DNA of 20,885 nt from Welwitschia mirabilis (GCA_051453625.1 JBOZIK010000001.1:13960769-13981653); one strand, 5' to 3'. Shown: positions 9,480 to 20,418, counted from the stretch's first letter. The notes: generated from the letters alone by a model not told the origin. Numbers and translations are program-made.

Positions 9480-10380
9480 TTCCAATTATGTGGTCTTTTT
9501 CTTACACTCATGGTAGATGATATTACTTTTACATTCTTATTAAAGAAATTAATTCCTATTGGTAGTAATCCTTATAGTTTGTTTAGTTTGATTTTCAATT
9601 CATCTATTATATTGTGCCTCTAAGTAGTGTTTAGTTTTTCTATAAGTATTCTTAGTAGATTTAACTTCTAATGTATGGAGAAATCTTTGGAATGTGAGTG
9701 GAAGTATTCTAATAAAACTATTAATAAGTTACTTTTTTAAGAAGTTTTTCTATTACTTCATTAAGTGCTAAAACTCTGGCTAATATTTGTCTAATGGGTG
9801 CTCTCCTAAATGTAGGCATTAAAATTTGATCATGTGATCTTGAAAAACATTACTAGAAATGAACTTATTTTTGAATTCTTCTATAAAATTTTCCTAGTTA
9901 ATCATATGATCAAATTTTTGCTAGCATCAAAGCCACTATTCTTATGCATCAAAGATACTATTAAAGAAGATGAAGTATTTTTCTATTTGTTGATGCCATG
10001 ATATGGCTTTCTTATTAGTTCTTACTTTATCCTAGTATATTTACAAATCAATCATTTCTTAAATTTCATTACTTTCTATTTCTTCTACTATTGGATCATT
10101 TTCTCTATTTAACAAGCATAAAAATTTGAAGATCAAACTATTTATTGGAAAAGTTCTATCTAGAAATGAAAGGCTATTATAGTGGTGCCTATAGATCCTA
10201 TTTCATTAGATGGATTAGTTGTTTCAAGCATGAAAGGAATAATTATATTTTATTATAGAGCTCCTAATGCTATGATTAAATCTCATTTAGTTGATTCCTA
10301 GTAGTTTCTATTTGAGAATTTACTCTCCCTTCATTACTGTTTAGTGTGTTTTGTGCCTTCTTTTTGCCATTCCTTTTTTG
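9480..10380 (-). pseudogene. gag: Ty3/gypsy gag with zinc knuckle, broken
   Basis: Gag packages the element RNA. On the minus strand a possible start ATG at 10380 gives MAKRRHKTH. Later the frame reads LLNRENDPIVEEIE (about 10100), QKFDHMIN-stop-ENFIEEFKNKF at 9861-9910 and LHLGEHPLDKY below it, matching the W.EF...F...L.QG..+V..Y pattern of Retrotrans_gag. Near 9482-9514 HECKKK followed, after a one-base shift, by RPHNW fits a decayed CCHC zinc knuckle just before the protease. Several stops interrupt all parts. The element's 5' LTR and primer-binding site should lie above 10380, but none is convincing. A TTTGGTAG word on the minus strand near 10510 is too weak to count. Confidence 0.72.
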
Positions 10381-10525
10381 TAGATTCTATTAAACTTTAA
10401 ATAATTTTTCTTTTCAAAGGTTGTTTTGCAATAATTAGGATAACTAATTAATATTTGATAAGTACTAGAATTAAGTGTTAATTTACATAATTATCCTGAC
10501 TATTATAACTACCAAAGAGGTGAGA

Positions 10526-11370
10526 AACTATGACGTCAGACTTATGAATGATCAAGTATGATGTTATACCTACATGATATTAGATTCTTATGATTAAGTA
10601 TGATGTTAAACTTTAGTTACCTAATTATAATATTAGGCCTTTATTGACCAAGTATAACATTAAAGCTTTATTAGTCAATTATGATGTTAGACTCCAACTG
10701 TGATGTTAGAATTCATAACCAAGTATGACACTAGACTTTAGTTAACTAAGTATGACATTTATTCTCTATCAATCAAATGAGATGTTGAACTCTAATTGTG
10801 ATTTTATAATTTAGTAACTTATTTTAATATCAAACTTTAATTAATCAAATGCAAAATTAAGCCTCATTGGCTAAGTATAACATCGAGGCTTTATTAGTCA
10901 AGTATGACGTTAGAATTCAACTATAATGTTAGACTTCAATGAAAAAATAGAACATTGGATTTTTATTGGTCAAGTGCAATGTCTAGGCCTCTATCAGCCA
11001 TAAGTAATGTTATACTTCAACTATGACATTAGGATTCAATGACCAAGTGTGATGTTAAATTTTAATTACTTAAGTGCGATGCTGGGTCTTTATCAATTAT
11101 GTATGACATTAGGGCTCTATCAACCAAGTCTGATATTAGGCCTCCAAGGATCAAGTGTGATGTTAGGCCTTTAGGACTTAAGTGTGCCATTAGATATTCT
11201 AAATCAACTATGATATTATGATAAAACCCTTCAAGTGCAATGTTACATTTTTTCAAGCAACTATGACAATGGAGATGGGGCTCTTCAAGTATAATGTTGA
11301 GTTTCCTTAAGAAATTTTGATATTAAAGGTGGATCCATTTAAGTGCAACATTGAGTTTTCTTAACTATAG
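10526..11370. repeat. Degenerate 27-base minisatellite, about 31 units
   Basis: The core AAGTGTGATGTTAGG recurs along the whole stretch. Near 11079-11370 successive units are 27 bases long almost without exception, while some earlier units are shortened to about 21-23. The units differ widely from each other. Because 27 is three codons times three, a minus-strand reading frame (11062-11256) shows a 9-residue periodicity with a repeated Leu-x-Ser-His/Asp-Leu core. This is most likely a consequence of the period and not proof of a protein. The array lies just beyond the start of the minus-strand gag. Confidence 0.85.
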
Positions 11371-11828
11371 TTGAGACAGAATCTTTACATTGAATTCATT
11401 AATCTATGATTATTTTTCTTACTAAAGTTAAAGGGTTAGTTTAATCCTAGGGCTTTTATTGTAAATAGGCACTGGTCTTTTTATTTTTATATTTTTTTCT
11501 CACATGTGGAGTGGTTTAATATCATTTTTCTTTTATGTACTATTAAATTTTATTTATTTTTTTAAAATTCTTTTTACATTATTTTTATTACCATTTTTTA
11601 ATAGATTCCTTTCCTTGTAAGTGATGTTAAGGCACACATTTTTTTATAGAAGATTCTTTACATTTCAGCTTTTCTTCATTTTTTGATTTGTCTTCCTTCA
11701 GTATTTATGGTATGGAACAATGTATTTTTCATCATCTTTTTTAAAATTTCACCAATGTTCTTTTTTTTAAATTAGAAATTCAAGAGAGAACTTTATAAGC
11801 AGTTTTTTCTTAAGTGCTTTTTATGAAT

Positions 11829-11928
11829 NNNNNNNNNNNNNNNNNNNNNNNNNNNNNNNNNNNNNNNNNNNNNNNNNNNNNNNNNNNNNNNNNNNNNNNN
11901 NNNNNNNNNNNNNNNNNNNNNNNNNNNN
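11829..11928. other. Assembly gap (100 N)
   Basis: A 100-base run of N. Both sides hold a CAGTTTTT word, but no clear longer copy is visible. Confidence 0.95.
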
Positions 11929-11964
11929 CAGTTTTTCTTTCTTTTATATTTGACAATCTATTAT

Positions 11965-12547
11965 TTTCTATATATTAGATTCCTTATATTATCTTTTAAT
12001 ATTTAAAATAATACCATTTTGTACCTTTTATGCCTCTCTTTGTCATGGAGAAGAGTATTCATTTGACTTCTAGTTTAAGTAAGTGAAATAGTAATCCTTT
12101 TAAGGCAACTCACTTAAATTTTGATTCAAGGATTTATTGGCTAATCAATTAGATGAATTTGTTTTTGTAAGTAAAATAGATATCCATAGGCATGATGTAG
12201 CTACTNNNNNNNNNNNNNNNNNNNNNNNNNNNNNNNNNNNNNNNNNNNNNNNNNNNNNNNNNNNNNNNNNNNNNNNNNNNNNNNNNNNNNNNNNNNNNNN
12301 NNNNNTTTCTATATATTAGGTTCCTTCTAGTATTCTTTTAATATTTAAAATAATATCATTTTGTACCTTTTATGCCTCTCTTTGTTATGGAGAAGAGTAT
12401 TCAATTGAATTCTAGTTTAAGTAAGTGAAATAGTAATCCTTTTAAGGCAACTTACTTAAATTTTGATTCAAGTATTTATTGGCTAATCAATTAGATGAAT
12501 TTATTTTTGTAAGTAAAATAGATATCCATAGGCATGATGTAGCTACT
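11965..12547 (+). repeat. About 241-base duplication flanking a 100-N gap
   Basis: Bases 11965-12205 and 12306-12547 match with about a dozen differences and one single-base indel, separated by exactly 100 N. Both end with the same word, CATGATGTAGCTACT. This is the same pattern as at the other duplicated gap edges. Confidence 0.9.
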
Positions 12548-14331
12548 ACATATTTTTTAACTCCCTATTGTGCTACTTATGGATAATTTATTATTTGTTA
12601 TGCCTTCCTTCATGATCATTTCAATGAAATCCTATGTTGTTCCATTTATTTAATTTTTTACATTATTAAGAGAATTTATTTTAATTAGATCTTAACTAGC
12701 TTATTTTATTCTTAGTCTACATTATTCATCTTTAAAGAGGTATATACAACATGAAGTGTTTCTATAGACATGTACTATTGAAACTATTTGCAAGCACTAA
12801 GTCTTGAATTTTGTAGTTATTTTATTCTTCTTCTATTAATATTTCTCTTTTTATACCTTATAAAATATACATATTAACCCTTACTCAACTTCTATTCTTC
12901 TAGTATAGTGGAATAAAGTTAGTTTAGATTTACATGATCCTAGGGATTCTTCTAAGGGTACTTTTACTATTTTATCTAAGGTAGGGATTTTATCCTCTTA
13001 TTATTTTAATGATAATCTGACATTGTTTAGGAGTTTATTTTACATGGTTTATGCATGAATAAAGCCACTAATTCTAGTTCGTAAAACTCTTGGCATCATC
13101 ATAAAGATAAGAAAAGAATGTAATTAATTTTTTGTAAGGTGATTGAGGAGGATTCAGTCCTCAGCCTTTGTCATCGTCCTTGAACTCATGTGGTGCATTT
13201 TATCCTTTATTATTTTATTATGAACATTGGTTTCTACATCACTTACTTTTTTAATTTAATAAGGAGCAAGTGATTTCAAGTTTTTTATAGGATTTGGGAA
13301 CTCTACCTATTATAAATGAAGAGGAGGTAGAGTTTAATCTCTTGCATGCTCTGTAAGATTATTGTAGTGCTTAGTTCCATACTTTCCTTTCCTTCTAGCT
13401 TCTTCCAATTTCTTTTAGACTTATATCTAGGTATTAATAATGATCTTTTGGATTTTGATAATCTACTCTCTTAAGGAGACATGTCGTGATCCACATCCTA
13501 TTTTCATTCTTCTATGACATAGGATCTTCTAGTTATGGAATATGTTTCATAGTTTTGTCTTCTTCTCCTACATCTTGGAATATTGTTCATGAGCTAGATC
13601 AAGTCATGTACTAGATATATCAGATACTTTTATAGTTGAATTTCCTTTACTCCATGGACTAAGAAATTGCTAAACTAATTTAGGAAGTTTCAATATCTTT
13701 GGGATACTTCATACTTATATGACTCATCCTTCATAGCTAGATGAGGTTTATTTCTTTCATTTTCCTAATTCTACCAATATTCCTTATAACTACAAGAAAC
13801 ATTGTAGAGGTTTTTTCACTCTTTCTTATACTCCTTAGTGAGAGTGATCATATTAGATGAATGATATTAATAATTTAGTATTAATTCTAGAATATTTTTA
13901 TTATATGGCTTGCCATTAGGTAGAGTAATGAAATACTTCGAATAATACCATTCATATGTGATAAGTAATGTTATTTTCTTTTATATTTTATTAGATTCTA
14001 ATTATCTCTTATTTTATACTGATCATTCTTATTTTTTTCTTATAGAATGAAGTGGAAAATTTATGCCTTTCTAAGAAGAAGTCAAGGGATGATGATTCCT
14101 GATTAATAGATGTTAAACACATAAAAATTGACATTATGATAAACTTATTTGATCAATTTTCCTCCATGGAAGACATTAATATAATTGATATATCATAAGA
14201 ACATGTCTTCTATTAATTTTATATAATGATTTTGGACTTATCATTTTTTCTATGACATTTTTATAAATAACTTATGACATTTGGAAAACATGCTTAAAAG
14301 TTAATAATAATCTGAGCTAAAATACCAATGT

Positions 14332-15436
14332 TGTTGTCTAGATCTGGTTAATCTATATAAATCACCTTCATTCTTACATTCTTGACTTATTATGGAAAAA
14401 TTTATTAAAAGAAATTATGAGCTTGATCTAATTCCATGTCCTAAGTAACTTACATCTTCAATGATACATGGTGATGATGATGATAATACATTGATAAGGA
14501 CATGCAACATTGTTGAATAGGATGATGATGGAGACACATGATGATGACAATATATAGCAATAGTAGTACCACCTAAGAGGTAGGTGGCATCCTTATTATA
14601 AAAATATCTATCAAATGTAAAAGATAATTAACTACTTATCTAATGTCATCATTTTTCAACCGCTTACCTCATACTATAAGCTAAAGGCTTGTAACCACTC
14701 CTTACTCCCATCTCTTCCTATAAAAAGGCCTTTAGTCCCGTATTATAATATCTTTAACTTGGGAGAAATTTAGAACCTTGGAGTGTTAAGTTGCAATAAC
14801 CTTCTAAGCATCTCTTTTAAAAGTGACCTTGTTTTCAACGATAATTTAAGAATTTTTACTAGCATCTTTCTTCCTTTTTTATAAAGGGTTTTTCTTAATA
14901 TATAAAGTTATTTGATTTTGATTTCAAGTTATGATTTACTTTATACTTAAAATTCTTAGTAGAAACTTAATTATCAAGCTTCATTTCATTTATGAAAGAT
15001 CTTTAATTACTTAGTTTAAGTCTATTAATTTTATAGATTTTAAGTACTTAGGATTCTTAATTTTTGTTATTTTTTTAGGCTATAAAAAATCAAGTAACAA
15101 TTAAGTTCACCATCATTCATTATGTCATCATGATCTAAGCTGAAAATGCTTAATAGTTTTAACCATGTTATATGAAAATAATTGGATAACATTAAACTAA
15201 AGTATTTTTTATGAATAAATCACTGAAACCTTTGAGCTAGCTTGCTTCTCTCCTTTTCTAATTTAAAGTTTCAACCAAAACTACTCTAAACTCTTTTTCT
15301 CTTTTTCTTTCTTAAATTTATAACTTTTATTAGACAACAGTTAGTTCAAACTTCTAAAAACTACCCTAGTTATTAATACTAGGTATCAACTTAGTTAAAT
15401 TTGGTCCATTGTAAAATCATGATCAAATTGACAACA
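14332..15436 (+). mobile_element. Candidate LTR, Ty1/copia style
   Basis: The segment starts TGTTGTC (14332-14338) and ends GACAACA (15430-15436), a perfect 7-base inverted terminal repeat of the TG...CA type usual for Ty1/copia LTRs. It is 1105 bases long. A strong TATA box lies 387 bases inside, so U3, R and U5 have normal proportions. U3 contains GAT-rich words (14472-14550). Just after the end comes TGGTA and, ten bases later, AGAGCATCAAG, which look like the two halves of a Met-tRNA primer-binding site split by a short insert. No second LTR was found, so it could be a solo LTR. Target-site copies cannot be tested. Confidence 0.45.
14719..14726 (+). promoter_or_regulatory. TATA box in candidate LTR
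   Basis: CCTATAAAAAGGCC in a C-rich context (CCCATCTCTT upstream), a strong match to plant TATA boxes. Transcription would start near 14750. Confidence 0.55.
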
Positions 15437-15499
15437 TGGTAGCTGCTTAGAAGAGCATCAAGTTTTATTTTTGTAAGTTTTCTAGTTATTCTTTATTTT

Positions 15500-15650
15500 T
15501 TTGGTAATGGATACTAATTCACTCTAGTGATACCTAAACTAGTTCTTTTTCTTTTTCTTTTTCTCTTGTTTTGTATGTTGTTTCTTTATTTTTACTTTCA
15601 ATGATTGGTATTGACCATATTAGTGATACCTAAATTGATTAAGTTTAGAT
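15500..15650 (+). repeat. Two direct repeats about 106 bases apart, CTTTTT tract
   Basis: The phrase TAGTGATACCTAAA occurs near 15525 and again near 15625, each preceded by a TTGGTA word and followed by a T/C-rich tract, including (CTTTTT)n at about 15545-15566. They form a two-unit tandem repeat shortly after the candidate LTR. Confidence 0.6.
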
Positions 15651-17607
15651 TTTCTTTTTTTTTTTCCTCTATCTTATTTTTATGTAAAAGTCTAATATTT
15701 TTTTTATAGGTTTTTAAAGAGGAAAAAACTTAACTTATCTACTTCATATTATTTTTCAACATTTTTTCTAATTTTTAGCTTTGGGAATTTGCTGCATTAC
15801 AAAACATTTAAAAATATAAAAATATTTTGTGATCTTACTTAAAGATTTGGTCTATAAATAATTACATTTTTCATTTTGGTTTAATTTTTTTATGATCCTA
15901 ATATGTAAAACCTTTTACAAGTCAATTGTGAACTTGCATTATTTTTTTCAAATTATAACTTGNNNNNNNNNNNNNNNNNNNNNNNNNNNNNNNNNNNNNN
16001 NNTCATCATCTATACTAACCTTAAAGTTGTCAGATTCTATTCCTAAATAACTTTGTAAATTTTCTTGAATACTTTGCATAAATCCAAAAACCTCTGTGTC
16101 TTATAGGCTTTATCAAACATTATTTGGAACATATCTAAAACTTTTTGAAACCTATTTTTACATGCATTAGATCCATGATGACTTTAAAATATTGATCAAG
16201 AATTCTTTGAATAACATGGATTCCTTTACTGATCCAAGAATCATATGATGAAATGAATACCATAATGACTACCAAAGAGAACAAGCCTCAACCTTCCAAG
16301 ATGATCAAATTAATAATAAATAATAATACTCCTCCTTCTAATAAAATCAAAACCCAAATAATCCACTTAATAGAGTACTATTTAATCAAGAACTAATTAA
16401 CTCACTAGCTGCCTATTACCTTACCTAAGAAGTAGCTATATGACAAGCTACTATAGATAACATTAACTAACGTAGGTATAATATACATGATTCCCTCCAA
16501 TCATAATGTCTAAAAACACTTTTACGTAGTAGAACAATCCATAAACTAAAGGTAAGAGTTCAAATACTCCACAATCCAACTTTTAACTCACTTTCATGGC
16601 CTAAAATATTTGGACTTCTACCTTCACCATAAGAAATTCAAATGCATTCTATTAACTATTCCTCAATATTCAAACATATCTAATGATTTTAAAACTTCCT
16701 TTAATTTAATTTGCATTAAAAGAAAAATCAATCATGATTCTATATCCTTAAGCCCTTGTTTATTAGGTCATGATTCAAACTAAATAAGGCCTTCATCTCA
16801 AAGTCTCTTTCTAATCATAAAACAAATGGTTTAAGAAAAGACATAATGAACTCTTAGTAGAAGGATTAGGAAACATTCTACCAAGTGTTAAAATGATTTA
16901 AGACTTATTAAAAAATACCCATAACATGGTTTCAAGTTACAAAAATAAATAAGCTTTTTCTATGTTAGGTTAGTTACAAACAATAGGCAATTGATTAAAA
17001 AAAATAAGTCAAAGAAATTTCTTTAGCATGCCTTTAGATGAAGTTTGGAAATGTTTAAAAAATGTAGATGAGAGTGTAAAAAAATAGAAAAAAACCTTAT
17101 CAACCATATAGATCATATCATTCTATTAGATCTACAAGCATATTTAAGATACCTAAAAATTTTGAGATTATTAATAAAATAGACAAATTAATGAGGAGAA
17201 TAGAATCTTTAACTACTTCGTCCTTACCTTTACCTTAGTTAGTAAGTAATAATATCTAATTTTCCATATTGACACTCATGAAATAGCCAAATTTCCTTTC
17301 ATTTTCTTATTTTAAAATACTATTAAGCACTAAGTAAACATAGTAGAGCACTAATGGCAAAACTCAAAAAATGATCCTTGCTCAAACATGTATAATCCCA
17401 TAAGGAGAAATTATTTTAGCCTTTCTCGCAAACAAGATAACCGAATTAATTAACTAATAAACCAATTTCTATTATCATCCTCTCATCCTTTTTCATCCAG
17501 TTACCAAAAACCATTCTTATCCATCCTCTTTGAGAATTTGGTAAGAAAGCTTATGGAAACCTAAGTTCAACATAATCATATCCATAAAAAATCATTGAAA
17601 TAACATT
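15651..17607. other. Unassigned AT-rich stretch with 40-N gap
   Basis: Several short frames look protein-like (for example 16265-16396 on the plus strand, and minus-strand residues ending at the gap at 16003-16079), but stop-codon density over longer frames is about what random DNA of this composition would give. The gap at 15963-16002 has no copied flanks. I name no function. Confidence 0.5.
15963..16002. other. Assembly gap (40 N)
   Basis: A short run of N with a non-default length and no duplicated edges. Confidence 0.95.
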
Positions 17608-17961
17608 TCTTCTTAGGAAAAAATCTTGAATAGAATCCACAATTCATTATCAAAGTTCTCCAACAACTCTAATAAATTCAAATCAAAATTCTTTCCATCC
17701 TAAACTAAGGGAAAATAGGAAAATTTCTCATGATNNNNNNNNNNNNNNNNNNNNNNNNNNNNNNNNNNNNNNNNNNNNNNNNNNNNNNNNNNNNNNNNNN
17801 NNNNNNNNNNNNNNNNNNNNNNNNNNNNNNNNNNTCTTCTTAGAAAAAAATCTTGAATAGAATCCACAATCCATTATCAAAGTTCTCCAACAACTTCGAT
17901 AAATGCAAATCAAAATTATTTCCATCCTAAACTAAGGGAAAATAGGAAAATTTCTCATGAT
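17608..17961 (+). repeat. 127-base duplication flanking a 100-N gap
   Basis: Bases 17608-17734 and 17835-17961 are both 127 long, with 7 differences and no indel, separated by exactly 100 N. The right copy ends three bases before the putative LTR start at 17965. Confidence 0.92.
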
Positions 17962-18071
17962 CTTTGTCATGTCCACATTTTTACATTTCTTATAAAAATT
18001 TTAAATTTGTGTTTAATGAAATATTTGGAAAATTTTGATTTCCTTGAAACCCTTAATTATTGTGAATACTA

Positions 18072-18118
18072 NNNNNNNNNNNNNNNNNNNNNNNNNNNNN
18101 NNNNNNNNNNNNNNNNNN
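18072..18118. other. Assembly gap (47 N)
   Basis: A run of 47 N inside the LTR U3. No duplicated edges. Confidence 0.95.
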
Positions 18119-18445
18119 GTGTAAATATTCGTACACAATGTTTATATGCTCTTGTGGTAGAAATGATATCTTTTATTTACTTATGCAATTGAAAGTAAAT
18201 TTTGAATTGAATGTATACTGTGGAATATATTATTTATTTCTTTTTCTTATTATTAAATGTAAAGCATTATCTTGATTATATTATTAAAAGCATTCAGTGG
18301 TCAGGTAATCATTTATGAGACATTATGTAATCCCTCTTTTAGCCTCCCTCATTAATGATACTTTATCTTCATATGAAAAGAATCTTTGTCAACTTTCATT
18401 TATCTTCATATTCTTATGACCCTTTGTATTCCATCAAATCTTGAT

Positions 18446-18453
18446 TATAAATA
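18446..18453 (+). promoter_or_regulatory. TATA box of the long LTR
   Basis: TATAAATA in the context GATTATAAATAGGATTCTCC, followed by a pyrimidine-rich region where transcription would begin near 18480. The following exon leads to a GT donor near 18570. Confidence 0.65.
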
Positions 18454-18577
18454 GGATTCTCCTCCTTCTTTTGCCTCACTTTCATTTTTGGAGAACCTTT
18501 TCCTACTGAGTCTTGGATCTGGAAAAGACTTGAAGACTAGCAAAGATATTGAGTTATTTTTGAAAATCGGTATGGTT

Positions 18578-18909
18578 CCTTACCTTCATGCTTTCTTGTT
18601 GCTACTTTTGTATGTATTCTATATTAAAATCATTATGTGTATGTATGCTNNNNNNNNNNNNNNNNNNNNNNNNNNNNNNNNNNNNNNNNNNNNNNNNNNN
18701 NNNNNNNNNNNNNNNNNNNNNNNNNNNNNNNNNNNNNNNNNNNNNNNNNATGTGTATGTATGCTTCCTTATCTTCATGCTTCCTTGTTGGTCCTTTTTTA
18801 TGCATTTTGTATTTAAATTGTTATACAATGTATGATTCTCTACTTTTATATTTTCTTGATGGTCCTTGCTTATGGATTTATTTACTAAAATTAACGTGTA
18901 TTTATATTC
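18578..18909 (+). repeat. 72-base tandem repeat, three units, split by a gap
   Basis: Units begin at 18578 (CCTTACCTTCATGC), 18766 (CCTTATCTTCATGC) and 18838 (CTCTACTTTTATAT), with the third ending at about 18909. Units two and three are exactly 72 bases. The gap at 18650-18749 splits unit one from unit two. Its edges share 15 bases (ATGTGTATGTATGCT), and merging them leaves unit one at about 72-73 bases, so the gap is probably an overlap. Frames across this region are repeat artefacts. Confidence 0.8.
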
Positions 18910-19163
18910 CTATATGTCAAATGTTAAATCATGCGATGCTTAAATGAGATAAACTCTATGTTAATACATGTTTCATCTTCATTACCCTTTTTCATGGTAT
19001 CTTGAGGTTATCTTTCTTAGCATGAGATAAAAATTTGGATTGATTCCTATTATATTGACTTATCATCTTGCAGTTGAAATCTATGGTTGAGATTTTATGT
19101 TTTGGTAAAACCTATTTTAGTTTCATGATATCATCTTGTTGGACCTATAGTTATGGATTTTCC

Positions 19164-19490
19164 AAAGATCCCTGAATAAGGCAGTGGACTTCTCAGATCG
19201 CCAAATGAGGTAGTGAAGACAGAATCCCATAGACTATTGAATGAGGTAGTGAGGATATTATATTACCACAGATTATCGAATGATGCAGTAGGCTTTACAA
19301 ATTACCGAATAAGGTAGTGAAATTAATTATGATCGAGATTTTATATATATTATTATGAGTACCACAGATCACTAAATGAGGCAGTGGGCTTTACAGATCA
19401 CCAAATGAGATCGTGGAGTTGAATATTATATGAGAATCACAGATCATCAAATGAGGGAGTGGGCTTCACAAATCGCCAAATGAGGTAGTG
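19164..19490 (+). repeat. Nine AATGAGGTAGTG-type repeats in LTR
   Basis: The core GATCRCCAAATGAGGYAGTG recurs nine times with spacers of variable length. From 19267 the units pair up: one ending in GGCTT is followed by one ending in a longer AT-rich spacer with ATTATAT, giving higher-order steps of 96 and 75 bases. Words such as AAATGAGG look like CpG-decayed forms of a more GC-rich original. Confidence 0.85.
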
Positions 19491-19601
19491 AATTTAATGA
19501 TGATTGAGATTATATATATTATATTGATATTTTCATTCATAACCATGAGTTCATTATTCATGTATGTCTTAAATTTTTTAAAAGTCTTGAACTTTGACTT
19601 G

Positions 19602-20154
19602 NNNNNNNNNNNNNNNNNNNNNNNNNNNNNNNNNNNNNNNNNNNNNNNNNNNNNNNNNNNNNNNNNNNNNNNNNNNNNNNNNNNNNNNNNNNNNNNNNNN
19701 NNNNNNNNNNNNNNNNNNNNNNNNNNNNNNNNNNNNNNNNNNNNNNNNNNNNNNNNNNNNNNNNNNNNNNNNNNNNNNNNNNNNNNNNNNNNNNNNNNNN
19801 NNNNNNNNNNNNNNNNNNNNNNNNNNNNNNNNNNNNNNNNNNNNNNNNNNNNNNNNNNNNNNNNNNNNNNNNNNNNNNNNNNNNNNNNNNNNNNNNNNNN
19901 NNNNNNNNNNNNNNNNNNNNNNNNNNNNNNNNNNNNNNNNNNNNNNNNNNNNNNNNNNNNNNNNNNNNNNNNNNNNNNNNNNNNNNNNNNNNNNNNNNNN
20001 NNNNNNNNNNNNNNNNNNNNNNNNNNNNNNNNNNNNNNNNNNNNNNNNNNNNNNNNNNNNNNNNNNNNNNNNNNNNNNNNNNNNNNNNNNNNNNNNNNNN
20101 NNNNNNNNNNNNNNNNNNNNNNNNNNNNNNNNNNNNNNNNNNNNNNNNNNNNNN
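19602..20154. other. Assembly gap (553 N)
   Basis: The largest gap. It hides the middle of the LTR. Any open frame drawn across it is meaningless. Confidence 0.97.
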
Positions 20155-20362
20155 TTGTAATGTATCTTTGATAAAATTACTTTAAAATGCAGAGAAGAGA
20201 CTTTTCCTCCATCCAAAAGAAATTTAGATCCTAAGAAAAATAAGTTACCTTTTCTCTTGAAATTAATTAAGGGTTGTAAGATTAGTTAATAGGAAAATTC
20301 CTTTTAAAAAAATAATTTAAGGTATTTTTAAGGAGAGGATTACCTTAAAGAAAGCCATTATT

Positions 20363-20418
20363 AAGGAAGTTACAGATTCTTGAGATGAACATTACAAAAA
20401 GGAAGTTACAAATTTTTG
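20363..20418 (+). repeat. 36-base tandem repeat cut by a gap
   Basis: AAGGAAGTTACAGATTCTTG at 20363 recurs with two changes at 20399, a step of 36 bases. The second unit runs into a 100-N gap (20419-20518), so a longer array may be missing. Confidence 0.7.

Larger units (their letters stand above)
11371..14331. other. AT-rich, unassigned; two gaps
   Basis: I find no protein family that I can defend on either strand. It contains T-rich tracts (11460-11820), a possible weak TATA-like TGTAAATAGG near 11461, a 100-N gap at 11829-11928 and the duplicated segment at 11965-12547. Part of it may be retroelement remnant too decayed to read by eye. Confidence 0.5.

Noticed and set aside
11062-11256. 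Minus-strand 64-residue frame with 9-residue periodicity
   Set aside because: It lies wholly inside the 27-base minisatellite, and the periodicity follows from the repeat length.
10526-11370. CRISPR array
   Set aside because: The units are contiguous and diverged along their whole length, with no constant repeat and unique spacers, in a plant-like context.
12137-12600. Plus-strand frame with FVFVSKIDI, reminiscent of the RT phrase FSKIDL
   Set aside because: The expected residues after it (RSGYHQ) are absent and the following match to an RT core needs shifts and stops. Too weak to call.
16003-16079. Minus-strand frame from an ATG at 16079 running into a gap
   Set aside because: Only about 26 codons are visible, with no recognisable family. 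Such an open stretch is expected by chance.
16265-17200. Protein-like plus-strand stretches, including one starting at ATG 16265 and one near 17150
   Set aside because: Stop density in the best frames is about what random DNA this AT-rich would give, and no known motif appears.
18488-18835. Long plus-strand frame across the LTR leader
   Set aside because: A third of it is N, and the rest is a 72-base repeat with Leu/Phe/Tyr-rich composition from T-rich DNA. No family is recognised.
19488-20216. Long frames on both strands over the 553-N gap
   Set aside because: They consist almost entirely of unknown bases.
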